NCBI GenBank assembly: GCA_014803435.1
Contig: JACYFD010000001.1
Coordinates: 1,116,001-1,180,000 of the forward strand
Length of the DNA stretch: 64,000 nt
Direction of reading: 5' to 3'
From: Cellulosimicrobium terreum
Lineage (GTDB): Bacteria > Actinomycetota > Actinomycetes > Actinomycetales > Cellulomonadaceae
Part shown: piece after piece, positions 26,901-34,309 of the stretch
How the letters are laid out: the number at the start of each line of letters is the position of its first letter
How positions within the stretch are numbered: the stretch's first letter is position 1
Notes under the pieces: generated by a model
Told to the model about the DNA's origin: nothing
Seen by the model: only the letters and a program-made list of their open reading frames with translations
The model's database searches: none
Program-made: the position numbers and the translations under genes

Positions 26901-28950
26901 CCCGGGAAGTGCGTTCGGTGCCGCGACCCTGACCGGCGGGGCGGCGTTCAGCGGGGACGAGGGCGTGACCCTCGACGGGACGAACGACTACGTCGACCTG
27001 CCCGACGACCTGCTCGCGGGTCTCGACGACGCCACGGTCAGCCTTGAGGTCAAGGTCGCCTCCGACCAGGCCACGCCGTACTTCATCTACGGCCTGGGCA
27101 ACTCCAGCGGCTCGGCCGGCAACGGCTACCTGTTCACCACGGGCAACGCGTACCGGACGTCCATCGCGACGGGCAACTGGACGACCGAGCAGACGGTCAC
27201 CAAGAACGCCAACCTGGCGCGCGGTGTCTGGAAGACCCTCACCTGGACCCTCGAGGGGACGACCGCGGTGCTCTACGAGGACGGCGTGGAGGTGGCCCGG
27301 CAGGCGAACGTCACGACCGACCCGGGCGACATCGGCGGCGGGACGACGCTCGCGAACTACATCGGCCGGTCGCTCTACTCCGGCGACAGGTACCTCAAGG
27401 GATCCGTGCGCGACTTCCGGGTCTACGACCGGGCGCTCGCGGCCGACGAGGTCTACGGGTTCGGGGCGAACCACACGGCGATCACGGGAGCCGAGCTCGA
27501 CGAGCTCAAGGTCCCGGCGATCGTGGACGACGCGAGCTCGACCGTCACCCTCCCGGTGGTGCCGGGCACGGACCTCACGGCCCTCGCCCCGGAGCTCACC
27601 GTCTCGCCGCTGGCGCGGGTCTCGCCCGAGAGCGGGGCGGTCCAGGACTTCACCGAGCCGGTCGAGTACACCGTGACCGGGCCGGACGGGTCGTCGCGCA
27701 CGTGGACGGTCCAGGCGAAGATCATGAACAGCCCGGCGCTCCCGGGGCTGTACGCCGACCCGAACATCGTGCAGTTCGGCGACATGTTCTACATCTACGC
27801 GACGACCGACGGGTACGCGGGCTGGGGCGGCAAGGACTTCTACGTGTGGAAGTCCGCCGACCTCGTCGACTGGGAGCGCTCGGAGGATCCGTTCCTCACG
27901 CTCGACGGCGCGAACGGGAACGTCCCGTGGGCGTCCGGGAACGCGTGGGCGCCGACGATCATCGAGCGCGACGGGAAGTACTACTTCTACTTCTCCGGTC
28001 ACAACCCGACGTACAACCGCAAGACGATCGGCGTCGCGGTGGCGGACAGCCCCGAGGGCCCGTTCACGGCGCAGCCGACCGCGATGATCACCAACGGTGA
28101 GGCCGTCACGTCGGGTCAGGCGATCGATCCCGCGGCCTTCCAGGACCCGGAGACGGGGACGTACTACCTGTTCTGGGGCAACGGCGGGGGCGGCCCGCTG
28201 TACGCCGAGCTGTCGGACGACATGCTCTCGGTGAAGCAGGACACGATCACCACGATCGAGGGCCTCCCCAGCTTCCGCGAGGGGGTCTTCCTCAACTACC
28301 GCGAGGGTCTGTACCACCTGACGTACTCGATCGACGACACCGGGTCGCCGAACTACAAGGTCGGCTACGCGACGTCGGACAGCATCGACGGACCGTGGAC
28401 CTCCCACGGCGTGATCCTGGAGAAGGACGAGAGCCAGGGGCTCCTCGGGACCGGGCACAGCTCGATCCTCAACGTCGCCGGCACGGACGACTGGTACATC
28501 GCGTACCACCGGTTCGGCATGCCGGGCGGTGACGGCAACCACCGCGAGACGACGATCGACCGCCTGACGTTCGGCGAGGACGGCCTCATGCAGAAGGTGA
28601 CGCCGACGCTCGAGGGCGTCGACCCGGTCGACGTCGCCCCGCAGCCCGAGGTGCAGCTCACCGTGGAGGCGACCCCGCGCTGCCTCGCCGGGAAGGCCTA
28701 TCTCGCGGTCCGCGCGACGAACGCGGGCGACGTGCCCGCCGACGTCACGCTGACGACGCCGTTCGGCGCGAGGGCGTTCGCGGACGTCGCACCGGGGAAG
28801 AACGCCTACCAGTCGTTCTCGGCCCGGGCAGCCTCGATCCCGGCCGGATCGGTCACGGTCACGGGCACGGCGACGCTCGTCGGCACGGACGGGCCCCAGG
28901 AGGTCACGACGTCGTACGACGTCGCGTTCGACGCGCTCGCCTGCGGCTGA
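23950..28950 (+). CDS. secreted double-GH43 enzyme with two LamG domains
   Basis: A 1666-residue secreted protein. The order is: signal peptide (hydrophobic ~34-53); LamG 1 (~80-285); two atrophied Ig-like repeats (~290-470); GH43 module 1 (~477-794); Big_4-like (~798-874) and Big_2-like (~881-961) domains; LamG 2 (~967-1171); an Ig-like linker (~1174-1257); GH43 module 2 (~1261-1557); and the two-cysteine module (~1568-1666). Module 1 has GLRDPFIIRSPEGDKF, SVIDSTVAQD and NQGEGPTIF. Module 2 has LYADPNIVQFGDMFYIYATT and QAIDPAAFQD. Both sets of acidic catalytic residues look intact, so two activities in one chain are likely, probably exo-acting arabinofuranosidases or arabinanases. GAGGAG precedes the ATG. 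Confidence 0.9.
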   Translation: MTSRHARLPSRSPDARRPGMPGDRPLRNRSGRSALAGLLGLALVGPLAPVAAATAATVPGAPVATAPVATAPVAAAAPTTDGLQLWLPLDETTGSTAHDASGSGLDATLTGSGGGWREGQGLTFGGANYVDLPDDLLAGFDAVTVSADVWVDTSLSGNYFFYNLGNTAVGSPQTGDGYLFSSGNANYRASISDLAWGREQNTAKAPAGALARGVWKTVTYTLGDGTGTLYEDGAQVGQNAAVTITPGDIGDGTTTANSLGKSAYAADNLFKGRMKDFRLYDRALTAAEVADISADAAQDAVAADAAALDLGDTSAVVTDLVLPAKGVGGSAVTWTTSDAGVVAADGTVTRPAGEEPASATLTATVALRGASETRTFDVTVLPGDGDQAKADAAAAALEVANLDDVRGNLDLPTTGLHGADVAWAASSGTITPAGDVTRPAHGEDDEDVTLTATVTVGDATATRELVAHVPALPEQEDLEGYLFSYFVGEGTATGEQVYFGLSQGNDALKYQNLNDNQPVLTSELGEKGLRDPFIIRSPEGDKFYQIATDLRIYDGNGWDAAQRQGSRSIMVWESTDLVTWTDQRLVEVSPETAGNTWAPEAYYDDSIGAYVVFWASKLYAEDDPGHTGDSYNRMMYATTRDFVNFSEAQVWIDPGYSVIDSTVAQDDDGTYFRFTKDERNNTSSTPCSKFILSEKATELRSTDYDFVADCIGKANSTGPGINQGEGPTIFRSNENDTWYLFIDEFGGRGYVPFESDSLDAAEWTMSTDYDMPSRPRHGTVLPVTQAEYDRLLSTYQPDAFVESVDDVAVTVQTGSAPVLPATVTAHFADGSTGPADVTWDEVDPASYAQPGEVVVEGSLAPGTSVRARAVVTVTDDAVPVEGVSVTPASLEVAVGGARQLTATVTPANASDRTITWASDDESVVTVSATGLVSAVAAGHAMVTATTADGEHTAYVAVEVTQDVPGLVVRYALDETSGTSAANSAPGSAFGAATLTGGAAFSGDEGVTLDGTNDYVDLPDDLLAGLDDATVSLEVKVASDQATPYFIYGLGNSSGSAGNGYLFTTGNAYRTSIATGNWTTEQTVTKNANLARGVWKTLTWTLEGTTAVLYEDGVEVARQANVTTDPGDIGGGTTLANYIGRSLYSGDRYLKGSVRDFRVYDRALAADEVYGFGANHTAITGAELDELKVPAIVDDASSTVTLPVVPGTDLTALAPELTVSPLARVSPESGAVQDFTEPVEYTVTGPDGSSRTWTVQAKIMNSPALPGLYADPNIVQFGDMFYIYATTDGYAGWGGKDFYVWKSADLVDWERSEDPFLTLDGANGNVPWASGNAWAPTIIERDGKYYFYFSGHNPTYNRKTIGVAVADSPEGPFTAQPTAMITNGEAVTSGQAIDPAAFQDPETGTYYLFWGNGGGGPLYAELSDDMLSVKQDTITTIEGLPSFREGVFLNYREGLYHLTYSIDDTGSPNYKVGYATSDSIDGPWTSHGVILEKDESQGLLGTGHSSILNVAGTDDWYIAYHRFGMPGGDGNHRETTIDRLTFGEDGLMQKVTPTLEGVDPVDVAPQPEVQLTVEATPRCLAGKAYLAVRATNAGDVPADVTLTTPFGARAFADVAPGKNAYQSFSARAASIPAGSVTVTGTATLVGTDGPQEVTTSYDVAFDALACG

Positions 28951-28957
28951 CCCACCC

Positions 28958-29040
28958 GCCGAGGTCGTACCGCAGTCCCCGAGGTAGTACCGGGGTCCGG
29001 ACTGCGGTACGACCTCGGCCGACTGCGGTACTACTTCGGC
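28958..29040. terminator. 21-bp perfect hairpin plus extra half-copy (alternative stems) after the double-GH43 gene
   Basis: Arms 28958-28978 and 28999-29019 pair perfectly. The arm reads GCCGAGGTCGTACCGCAGTC. The 20-base loop is itself another unit, CCGAGGTAGTACCGGGGTCC. A further inverted unit (GACTGCGGTACTACTTCGGC, ending at 29040) can pair with the loop or the first arm. The three-part layout allows two mutually exclusive folds. Confidence 0.7.
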
Positions 29041-29071
29041 ATTCCAGCAGCTCGACGAGGAGACGAACGAC

Positions 29072-31654
29072 ATGACAGCACGAACGACACACGGGCGACC
29101 GCGGGCCCGCGCGCTCGCCGTCGGGCTCGTGGGGGCGCTCACCGCGACCCTGCTGGGCGCCGCCACGGCGGCGCCGGCGTCCGCCGACGTCGGCGGGGCA
29201 GACGACGCCGGGCTGGTGGCCTGGTACCCGCTCGACGCGGCGAGCACGGCCGGCGGCCAGGCGGCGAACCTCGCCGACGGGTCGACGTTCGGACCGGCCA
29301 CGCTGGTCGGCGGGCAGGCGACGGCCGACGGCGCCACGCTCGACGGGACGGACGACTACGTCGACCTGCCCGACCACCTGCTCGCGGGCCTCACCGACGC
29401 CACGGTGAGCCTCGACGTCCTCGTCGCCACGGACCAGGCCACGCCGTACTTCATCTACGGACTGGGCAACAGCAGCGGCTCCAGCGGCAACGGCTACCTG
29501 TTCACGACGGGCAACGCGTACCGGACGTCGATCGCGACGGGGAACTGGTCCACCGAGCAGACCGTCACCAAGGGCTCGAACCTGACGCGCGGCGTCTGGA
29601 AGACGCTGACCTGGACGCTCTCGGGCACCACCGCCTCGCTCTACGAGGACGGCGTCCAGGTCAAGCAGTCCACCACCGTGACGACCGACCCGGGCCAGAT
29701 CGGCGCGGGCCAGACCACCGCGAACTACGTCGGGCGGTCGCTGTACTCGGGCGACAGGTACCTCAAGGGCCAGGTCCGGGACTTCCGGGTCTACGACCGC
29801 GCGGTCACCGCGGCAGAGGCGGCCGAGCTGGCGGCCGAGACCTCGACGTCGGCGGTCGACGCCGACGCCGCGGCACTCGACCTCGGCGACACGAGCGCGG
29901 TCACGGCCGACCTCGTGCTCCCGACGGCGGCGGCGCAGGGATCGCTCGTCACCTGGATGACGTCGGCCCCGGGGGTCGTGTCCGCGGCGGGCAAGGTCAC
30001 GCGCCCCGCTGCGGGCGAGGACGACGCGACGGCGACGCTGACGGCGCTCGTCAGCCGCGGTGCCGTCGCCCGCACGGCGACGTTCGAGGTCACCGTCCTC
30101 GCGCACCTCCTGCCCGGCGAGGCAGCGCAGTGGGACGCGGAGCACGCGTCGATCCCGAACCTCGGCGACGTGCGGGGGAACCTCACGTTCCCGGCGACGG
30201 GCCGGAACGGTTCGTCCCTCACGTGGATCAGCGCGGACCCCGACGTGGTCTCGCCCACCGGCGAGGTGACGCGGCCCGCGCACGGCGCGCCGGCCGCCGT
30301 CGTGCAGCTGACCGTCACGGCGTCCAAGGACGGCGCGACCGCGACGCACACCTATGACGCCACGGTCCGGCCCCTGCCGGCCGAGGCCGACTACGAGGGC
30401 TACTTCTTCCCCTACTTCGAGGGGGAGAGCACGGCCGACGGCGAGTCGATCTACTTCAGCGCGAGCAACGGCAACGACCCGCTCGACTGGATCGAGCTCA
30501 ACGAGGGCGAGCCGGTCCTCACCTCCGGGCTCGGCGAGAAGGGTCTGCGCGACCCGTTCGTCATCCGCTCGCCTGAGGGCGACCGGTTCTTCCTGCTCGC
30601 GACGGACCTGCGCATCTACGGCGGCAACAACTTCGGCAACGCGCAGGAGCGCGGGTCGCTGAGCCTCATGATCTGGGAGTCGACCGACCTGGTGCACTGG
30701 TCGGAGCAGCGCTCGGTCAAGGTGTCGAGCGACTACGCGGGCAACACGTGGGCGCCCGAGGCGTTCTACGACGCCCAGCGCGGCGAGTACATCGTGTACT
30801 GGGCGTCGGCCCTCTACCCGACGACGAGCACCACGGGTCGTCAGATCTCGACCAGCTACCAGCGCATGATGTACGCGACGACGCGCGACTTCGTGACGTT
30901 CAGCGAGCCGCAGGTGTGGATCGACGAGAAGCGCGGCAACGGGCTCGGCATGATCGACTCGTCGATCGTCGAGGACGAGGGCACGTACTACCGGTTCACC
31001 AAGGACGAGGCGTACATGATCCCGCGCCTGGAGAAGTCGACGGACCTGCGCTCGACCGACTGGGACCTCGTCGCCGAGAAGATCGGGTACGGCCAGCCGA
31101 ACCCGTGGGGCGGGACGCTCACGGCGGGCGAGGGCCCGACGGTGTTCAAGTCGAACACCGAGGAGAAGTGGTACCTGTTCGTCGACCAGCCGAGCTACCA
31201 CGGCGGTCAGGGGTACCTTCCGCTCGAGTCGACCGACCTCGACTCCGGCGTCTGGACGTCGGTCGACGCGCACCTGCCGAGCAGCCCGCGGCACGGCACG
31301 GTCCTGCCCGTCACGGCCGCGGAGCACGCCGCCCTGCTTGCCGCGTACGGCGACGAGCCGCCCGCGCCGGAGCTCGACCTCGCGGTCGACGTGACGCCGC
31401 GCTGCCTCGCCGGCAAGGCGTACGTGGCGGTAAGGGCGACCAACGGCGAGGACGTCCCCGTCGACGTCACGCTCTCCACGCCGTACGGCGAGAAGGCGTT
31501 CGCCGCCGTCGCGCCCGGCAAGAACGCCTACCAGTCGTTCGCCGTTCGTGCGGCGACCGTCGAGGCGGGCACCGTCACGGTGACGGGAACCACGGTGCAG
31601 GGCGGGACCGAGGTCCCGGTCGACGTCGCGTACGACGCGCTCGCCTGCGGCTGA
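29072..31654 (+). CDS. secreted GH43 enzyme with LamG and Ig-like domains
   Basis: An 860-residue secreted protein. The signal peptide ends near PASA (residue ~32). LamG (~48-250) is followed by two atrophied Ig-like repeats (~255-435), GH43 (~440-757) and the two-cysteine module (~767-860). The GH43 part has GLRDPFVIRSPEGDRFFLLA, GMIDSSIVEDEGTYY and TAGEGPTVFKSN, closely matching module 1 of the preceding double-GH43 protein. Its LamG, however, is closest to LamG 2 of that protein. It appears built by shuffling pieces of its neighbour. It lacks its own operator pair. GAGGAG lies just before the ATG. Confidence 0.9.
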   Translation: MTARTTHGRPRARALAVGLVGALTATLLGAATAAPASADVGGADDAGLVAWYPLDAASTAGGQAANLADGSTFGPATLVGGQATADGATLDGTDDYVDLPDHLLAGLTDATVSLDVLVATDQATPYFIYGLGNSSGSSGNGYLFTTGNAYRTSIATGNWSTEQTVTKGSNLTRGVWKTLTWTLSGTTASLYEDGVQVKQSTTVTTDPGQIGAGQTTANYVGRSLYSGDRYLKGQVRDFRVYDRAVTAAEAAELAAETSTSAVDADAAALDLGDTSAVTADLVLPTAAAQGSLVTWMTSAPGVVSAAGKVTRPAAGEDDATATLTALVSRGAVARTATFEVTVLAHLLPGEAAQWDAEHASIPNLGDVRGNLTFPATGRNGSSLTWISADPDVVSPTGEVTRPAHGAPAAVVQLTVTASKDGATATHTYDATVRPLPAEADYEGYFFPYFEGESTADGESIYFSASNGNDPLDWIELNEGEPVLTSGLGEKGLRDPFVIRSPEGDRFFLLATDLRIYGGNNFGNAQERGSLSLMIWESTDLVHWSEQRSVKVSSDYAGNTWAPEAFYDAQRGEYIVYWASALYPTTSTTGRQISTSYQRMMYATTRDFVTFSEPQVWIDEKRGNGLGMIDSSIVEDEGTYYRFTKDEAYMIPRLEKSTDLRSTDWDLVAEKIGYGQPNPWGGTLTAGEGPTVFKSNTEEKWYLFVDQPSYHGGQGYLPLESTDLDSGVWTSVDAHLPSSPRHGTVLPVTAAEHAALLAAYGDEPPAPELDLAVDVTPRCLAGKAYVAVRATNGEDVPVDVTLSTPYGEKAFAAVAPGKNAYQSFAVRAATVEAGTVTVTGTTVQGGTEVPVDVAYDALACG

Positions 31655-32248
31655 CACGGGCGGTCCCCGGACCGCCGCCTCGCGACGTCGCGCGATCAGC
31701 GCGAGCGTGTCGTCGTAGAGGCGGCGGGCGACCGCCTCGTCGTGGCTGGCGTCGGAGGACCGCGCGATGCGGCCACGGCTCACGTAGGAGCTGGTCGGCA
31801 CCTGGTGCGTGCCGTCGGCCAGCGCGGCGAGCCGGCGCGCGGACGCGGCCGCCGTGGACACGCGCGGGTGCAGCGCCACCACGGGGCCGATCCCGTGCCA
31901 GAGCAGGCGGAACCACGCGGGCTGGTGGCGGACGAGCCCCGTACCGGGCATGAGGCCCGGGTCGTAGGCGACGACCGTCGTCGCGGGCTCGCGTCGTGCG
32001 ACCTCGTAGGCCGTCAGCACGTTCGCGAGCTTCGACGTCGGGTACCGGCGCAGCGACGCGGCCGCACCGGGGCCGGGGACCCGGACCAGCTCGTCGAGGA
32101 CGACGGGCGGCATGCCGGTGCGCTCCACAGGGTCGTGGGCGCCGGACGACGTGACGACGAGCCGGTCGACGCTCGCCCGCGCCCGCAGCGCCTCCCAGAG
32201 CTGGACGTGCCCCACGTGGTTGACGGCGATCGTCAGCTCGATGCCGTC
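31655..32248 (-). pseudogene. short-chain dehydrogenase/reductase remnant (N-terminus lost, no own stop)
   Basis: On the minus strand the translated text GIELTIAVNHVGHVQLW, then DRLVVTSSGAH and YPTSKLANVLTAYEVARR, is the middle and active-site part of an SDR. The Tyr-x-x-x-Lys pair and the catalytic Ser strand are present. The NAD-binding Rossmann start (TGxxxGIG) is absent upstream of about 32248, where the frame passes into unrelated antisense sequence. Downstream the frame runs without its own stop into the reverse strand of the GH43 gene. Both ends are therefore damaged. It faces the TetR remnant, and the two meet at about 32243-32248. Confidence 0.8.
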
Positions 32249-32724
32249 ATCGTCGCGGACATCGCCGACGCCGCGGGTGTCGCACGGCGCACGGTCCACC
32301 GCTACGTCGCGGTGAAGTCGGACCTCGTGTTCGGCCACGAGCAGGCGGTCGTCGACGTCGTCGAGGAGGTCGTGGAGTCGGCTCCCGCGGACGCACCCCT
32401 GCGCGACGTCGTCCTGGGAGGTCTGCGTGTCCTGGCCGACCGGTGGCCGACGAGCCGTGACGAGGCCGTCGTCCGTGCCGAGGTGGTCGCCGGCTCGGCC
32501 GAGCTCGTGGAGCGGGACCTCGCCAAGCGAGCGCGCATGCGCGACCTCGTGGTCGCGTCGCTCGGACGTCTGCGACCCGACGCCCCGCACCTGGAGGTCG
32601 CGGTCTGGACCGAGGCGGGACTCGCGGCGTTCCACTCGCCCACGACGAGTGGGTCGCCGGGCGTGCGAGCCTCACCCAGGCCCTCGACGAGGCCCTCGGC
32701 TACCTCGGTGGGGCGTCAAATTGA
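32240..32724 (+). pseudogene. TetR-family regulator remnant (N-terminus lost, one frameshift)
   Basis: IVADIADAAGVARRTVHRY at about 32247-32310 is the recognition half of a TetR helix-turn-helix. An all-helical ligand domain follows (DEAVVRAEVVAGSAELVERD). The first ~25 residues expected of such a protein are missing. Near 32636 the coding frame changes: after AAFH the homologous tail AHDEWVAGRASLTQALDEAL continues one base out of frame, ending at TGA 32722-32724. A one-base loss explains this. A GTG at 32216 could start a short product, but without the frameshift repaired it would run on to about 32884 with a nonsense tail. Confidence 0.8.
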
Positions 32725-32891
32725 GCAGATGTGCGGCCCCGGGTGGGTGAACCGTGCCGTCCGGTGGGGGTACGAGCGGACGGAGGTGGCAAGATGGCCC
32801 CGTGCTGGACGCGCGTCCAGCACCGGCCTGCCGACGGGCCGGGACAACGGGTCGGTGCCGAGGGCGGCACCGACCGGACGATGAGGTACGT

Positions 32892-33494
32892 GTGACGACG
32901 ACTGCACGGCGGCTGCTGACCGCCGCACTTCTCGGGGGAGCGCTCGTGCTGCCCGCCACGGCAGCCGTAGCGGCAGACCCGGAACCGGGCAACGACGTGC
33001 GCGTCAACGTGGAGATCGGCGAGCTCGTGCACGACGACGCCCGGCTCGTCGTCGTGGGCGAGGGCCCGTTCACGGTCGGTGACGAGCTCACCGTGCTCGG
33101 GACGGACCTCGAGCCCGACGCGACGTACGAGGTGTGGCTGCACAGCGACCCCGTCCTCCTCGACTCCGTGACCACGGACGCCGACGGAGATGCCGAGCTG
33201 ACGGTCACGATCCCCGCCGGCACGGAGCCGGGGGAGCACCACGTGAGCGCGCTCTCGTCCGCCACGGGCGTCGAGGTCGCGTCCGAACCGTTCACCGTCG
33301 TGGCCGCCAGCACCGAACCGGGCGACGGCGGCAGCGGGTCCGACGGCACGGGCGGCGACGCCCAGGCGGGGTCCGGTTCGGACGGTCTCGCCACGACGGG
33401 TGCCGGGCTGACCGGGCTGGCCGTCCTCGCGGCGGTCGCCGTCGGGACGGGGCTGGTGCTGCGGCGTCGGGCGACGGGTCGCCACACGGCCTGA
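32892..33494 (+). CDS. small cell-wall protein with LAxTG sorting signal
   Basis: A 200-residue secreted protein. Signal peptide: RRLLTAALLGGALVLPATAAVA. It has one Ig-like beta domain (~28-140) rich in Asp and Val, a Gly/Ser/Asp spacer, then LATTGAG, a hydrophobic helix and an RRR tail. LAxTG is the sorting motif used with class E-type sortases of high-GC Gram-positives, so covalent attachment to peptidoglycan is expected. Function is unknown. GTG at 32892 is chosen because GAGG lies five bases upstream and it gives a clean signal peptide; the frame is open further upstream without a plausible signal. Confidence 0.8.
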   Translation: MTTTARRLLTAALLGGALVLPATAAVAADPEPGNDVRVNVEIGELVHDDARLVVVGEGPFTVGDELTVLGTDLEPDATYEVWLHSDPVLLDSVTTDADGDAELTVTIPAGTEPGEHHVSALSSATGVEVASEPFTVVAASTEPGDGGSGSDGTGGDAQAGSGSDGLATTGAGLTGLAVLAAVAVGTGLVLRRRATGRHTA

Positions 33495-33524
33495 GCAGGC
33501 CTGATGAGCCGGCCCGAGGCGTTC

Positions 33525-34283
33525 TCAGGGGCGGGCGGCGAACCGTTCCAGCAGGTCGGCGTGGCCGGAGCAGATGAGCAGGTCGTTGGCGCTGATCCGC
33601 GTCTCCGGCGTCGCGTAGAGGAAGTCCTCGCCCGGTGACTTCACCCCGATCACCGTGACGCCGTAGCGCTCGCGGATCTTGGACTGCGCGAGGGTGAACC
33701 CCTGGACCTCCCGAGGCGGGCGCATCTTGACGATCGTGAACCCGTCCTCGACCTCGATGTAGTCGAGCAGCTTGCCGGACACCAGGTGCGCGACGCGCTT
33801 GCCCGCGTCGGCCTCGGGGAACACGACGTGGTGCGCGCCGATCCGCTGCAGGATGCGTCCGTGCTCGGCGGAGATCGCCTTGGCCCAGATCTGCGGCGTC
33901 CCGAGGTCCACGAGGTTGCCCGTGATGAGCACGCTCGCCTCGAGCGACGTCCCCACGCCGACGACGGCCGCGGGGAAGTCGCGCGCCCCGAGCTGCTCGA
34001 GCGCGACCGGGTTCGACGCGTCCGCCTCGACCAGCGGGAGCTGCCCGCTCCACTGCGCCACGAGGTCGGGATCGCGCTCGACCGCGAGGACGTCCTGACC
34101 GAGACGGTCGAGCGTCGCGGCGATGGCCGTGCCGAACCGGCCGAGGCCGATGACGAGGACGCCGGCGTCCTTCGCGTTGCGGGCACCCTCGCGCCGGGCA
34201 CGCTCGTCGCGACGCTCGGCGATGCGCCGCGCCACGGGGTCGTCCACCGAGCGCGGGTCCGCCTTGGCCTGCTTGTCGATCAC
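33525..34283 (-). CDS. trkA: TrkA-family potassium uptake regulatory subunit (KtrA/TrkA)
   Basis: A 252-residue cytoplasmic protein. A charged N-terminal ~40 residues precedes an RCK_N Rossmann domain (GVLVIGLGRFGTAIAATLDR, ~42-61), with the acid VERDPD for the nucleotide ribose. An RCK_C domain (~165-250) follows. Such subunits bind nucleotide and gate TrkH/KtrB channels. It is the second gene of a two-gene operon with the channel, 26 bp downstream of it. GGGAGG before the GTG at 34283 supports the start. Confidence 0.92.
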   Translation of the reverse strand: MIDKQAKADPRSVDDPVARRIAERRDERARREGARNAKDAGVLVIGLGRFGTAIAATLDRLGQDVLAVERDPDLVAQWSGQLPLVEADASNPVALEQLGARDFPAAVVGVGTSLEASVLITGNLVDLGTPQIWAKAISAEHGRILQRIGAHHVVFPEADAGKRVAHLVSGKLLDYIEVEDGFTIVKMRPPREVQGFTLAQSKIRERYGVTVIGVKSPGEDFLYATPETRISANDLLICSGHADLLERFAARP

Positions 34284-34309
34284 TACGTTCCTCCCGATGG
34301 GGTGGGGGT

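Noticed and set aside
29072-29180. The possibility that the large GH proteins carry sortase or SLH anchors
   Set aside because: All four end in the cysteine module right at the stop, with no hydrophobic helix, basic tail or LPxTG-like motif.
32754-32891. An N-terminal extension of the LAxTG protein upstream of GTG 32892
   Set aside because: The added residues are Arg/Gly/Pro-rich with no signal features, while GTG 32892 has a ribosome-binding site and gives a standard signal peptide.
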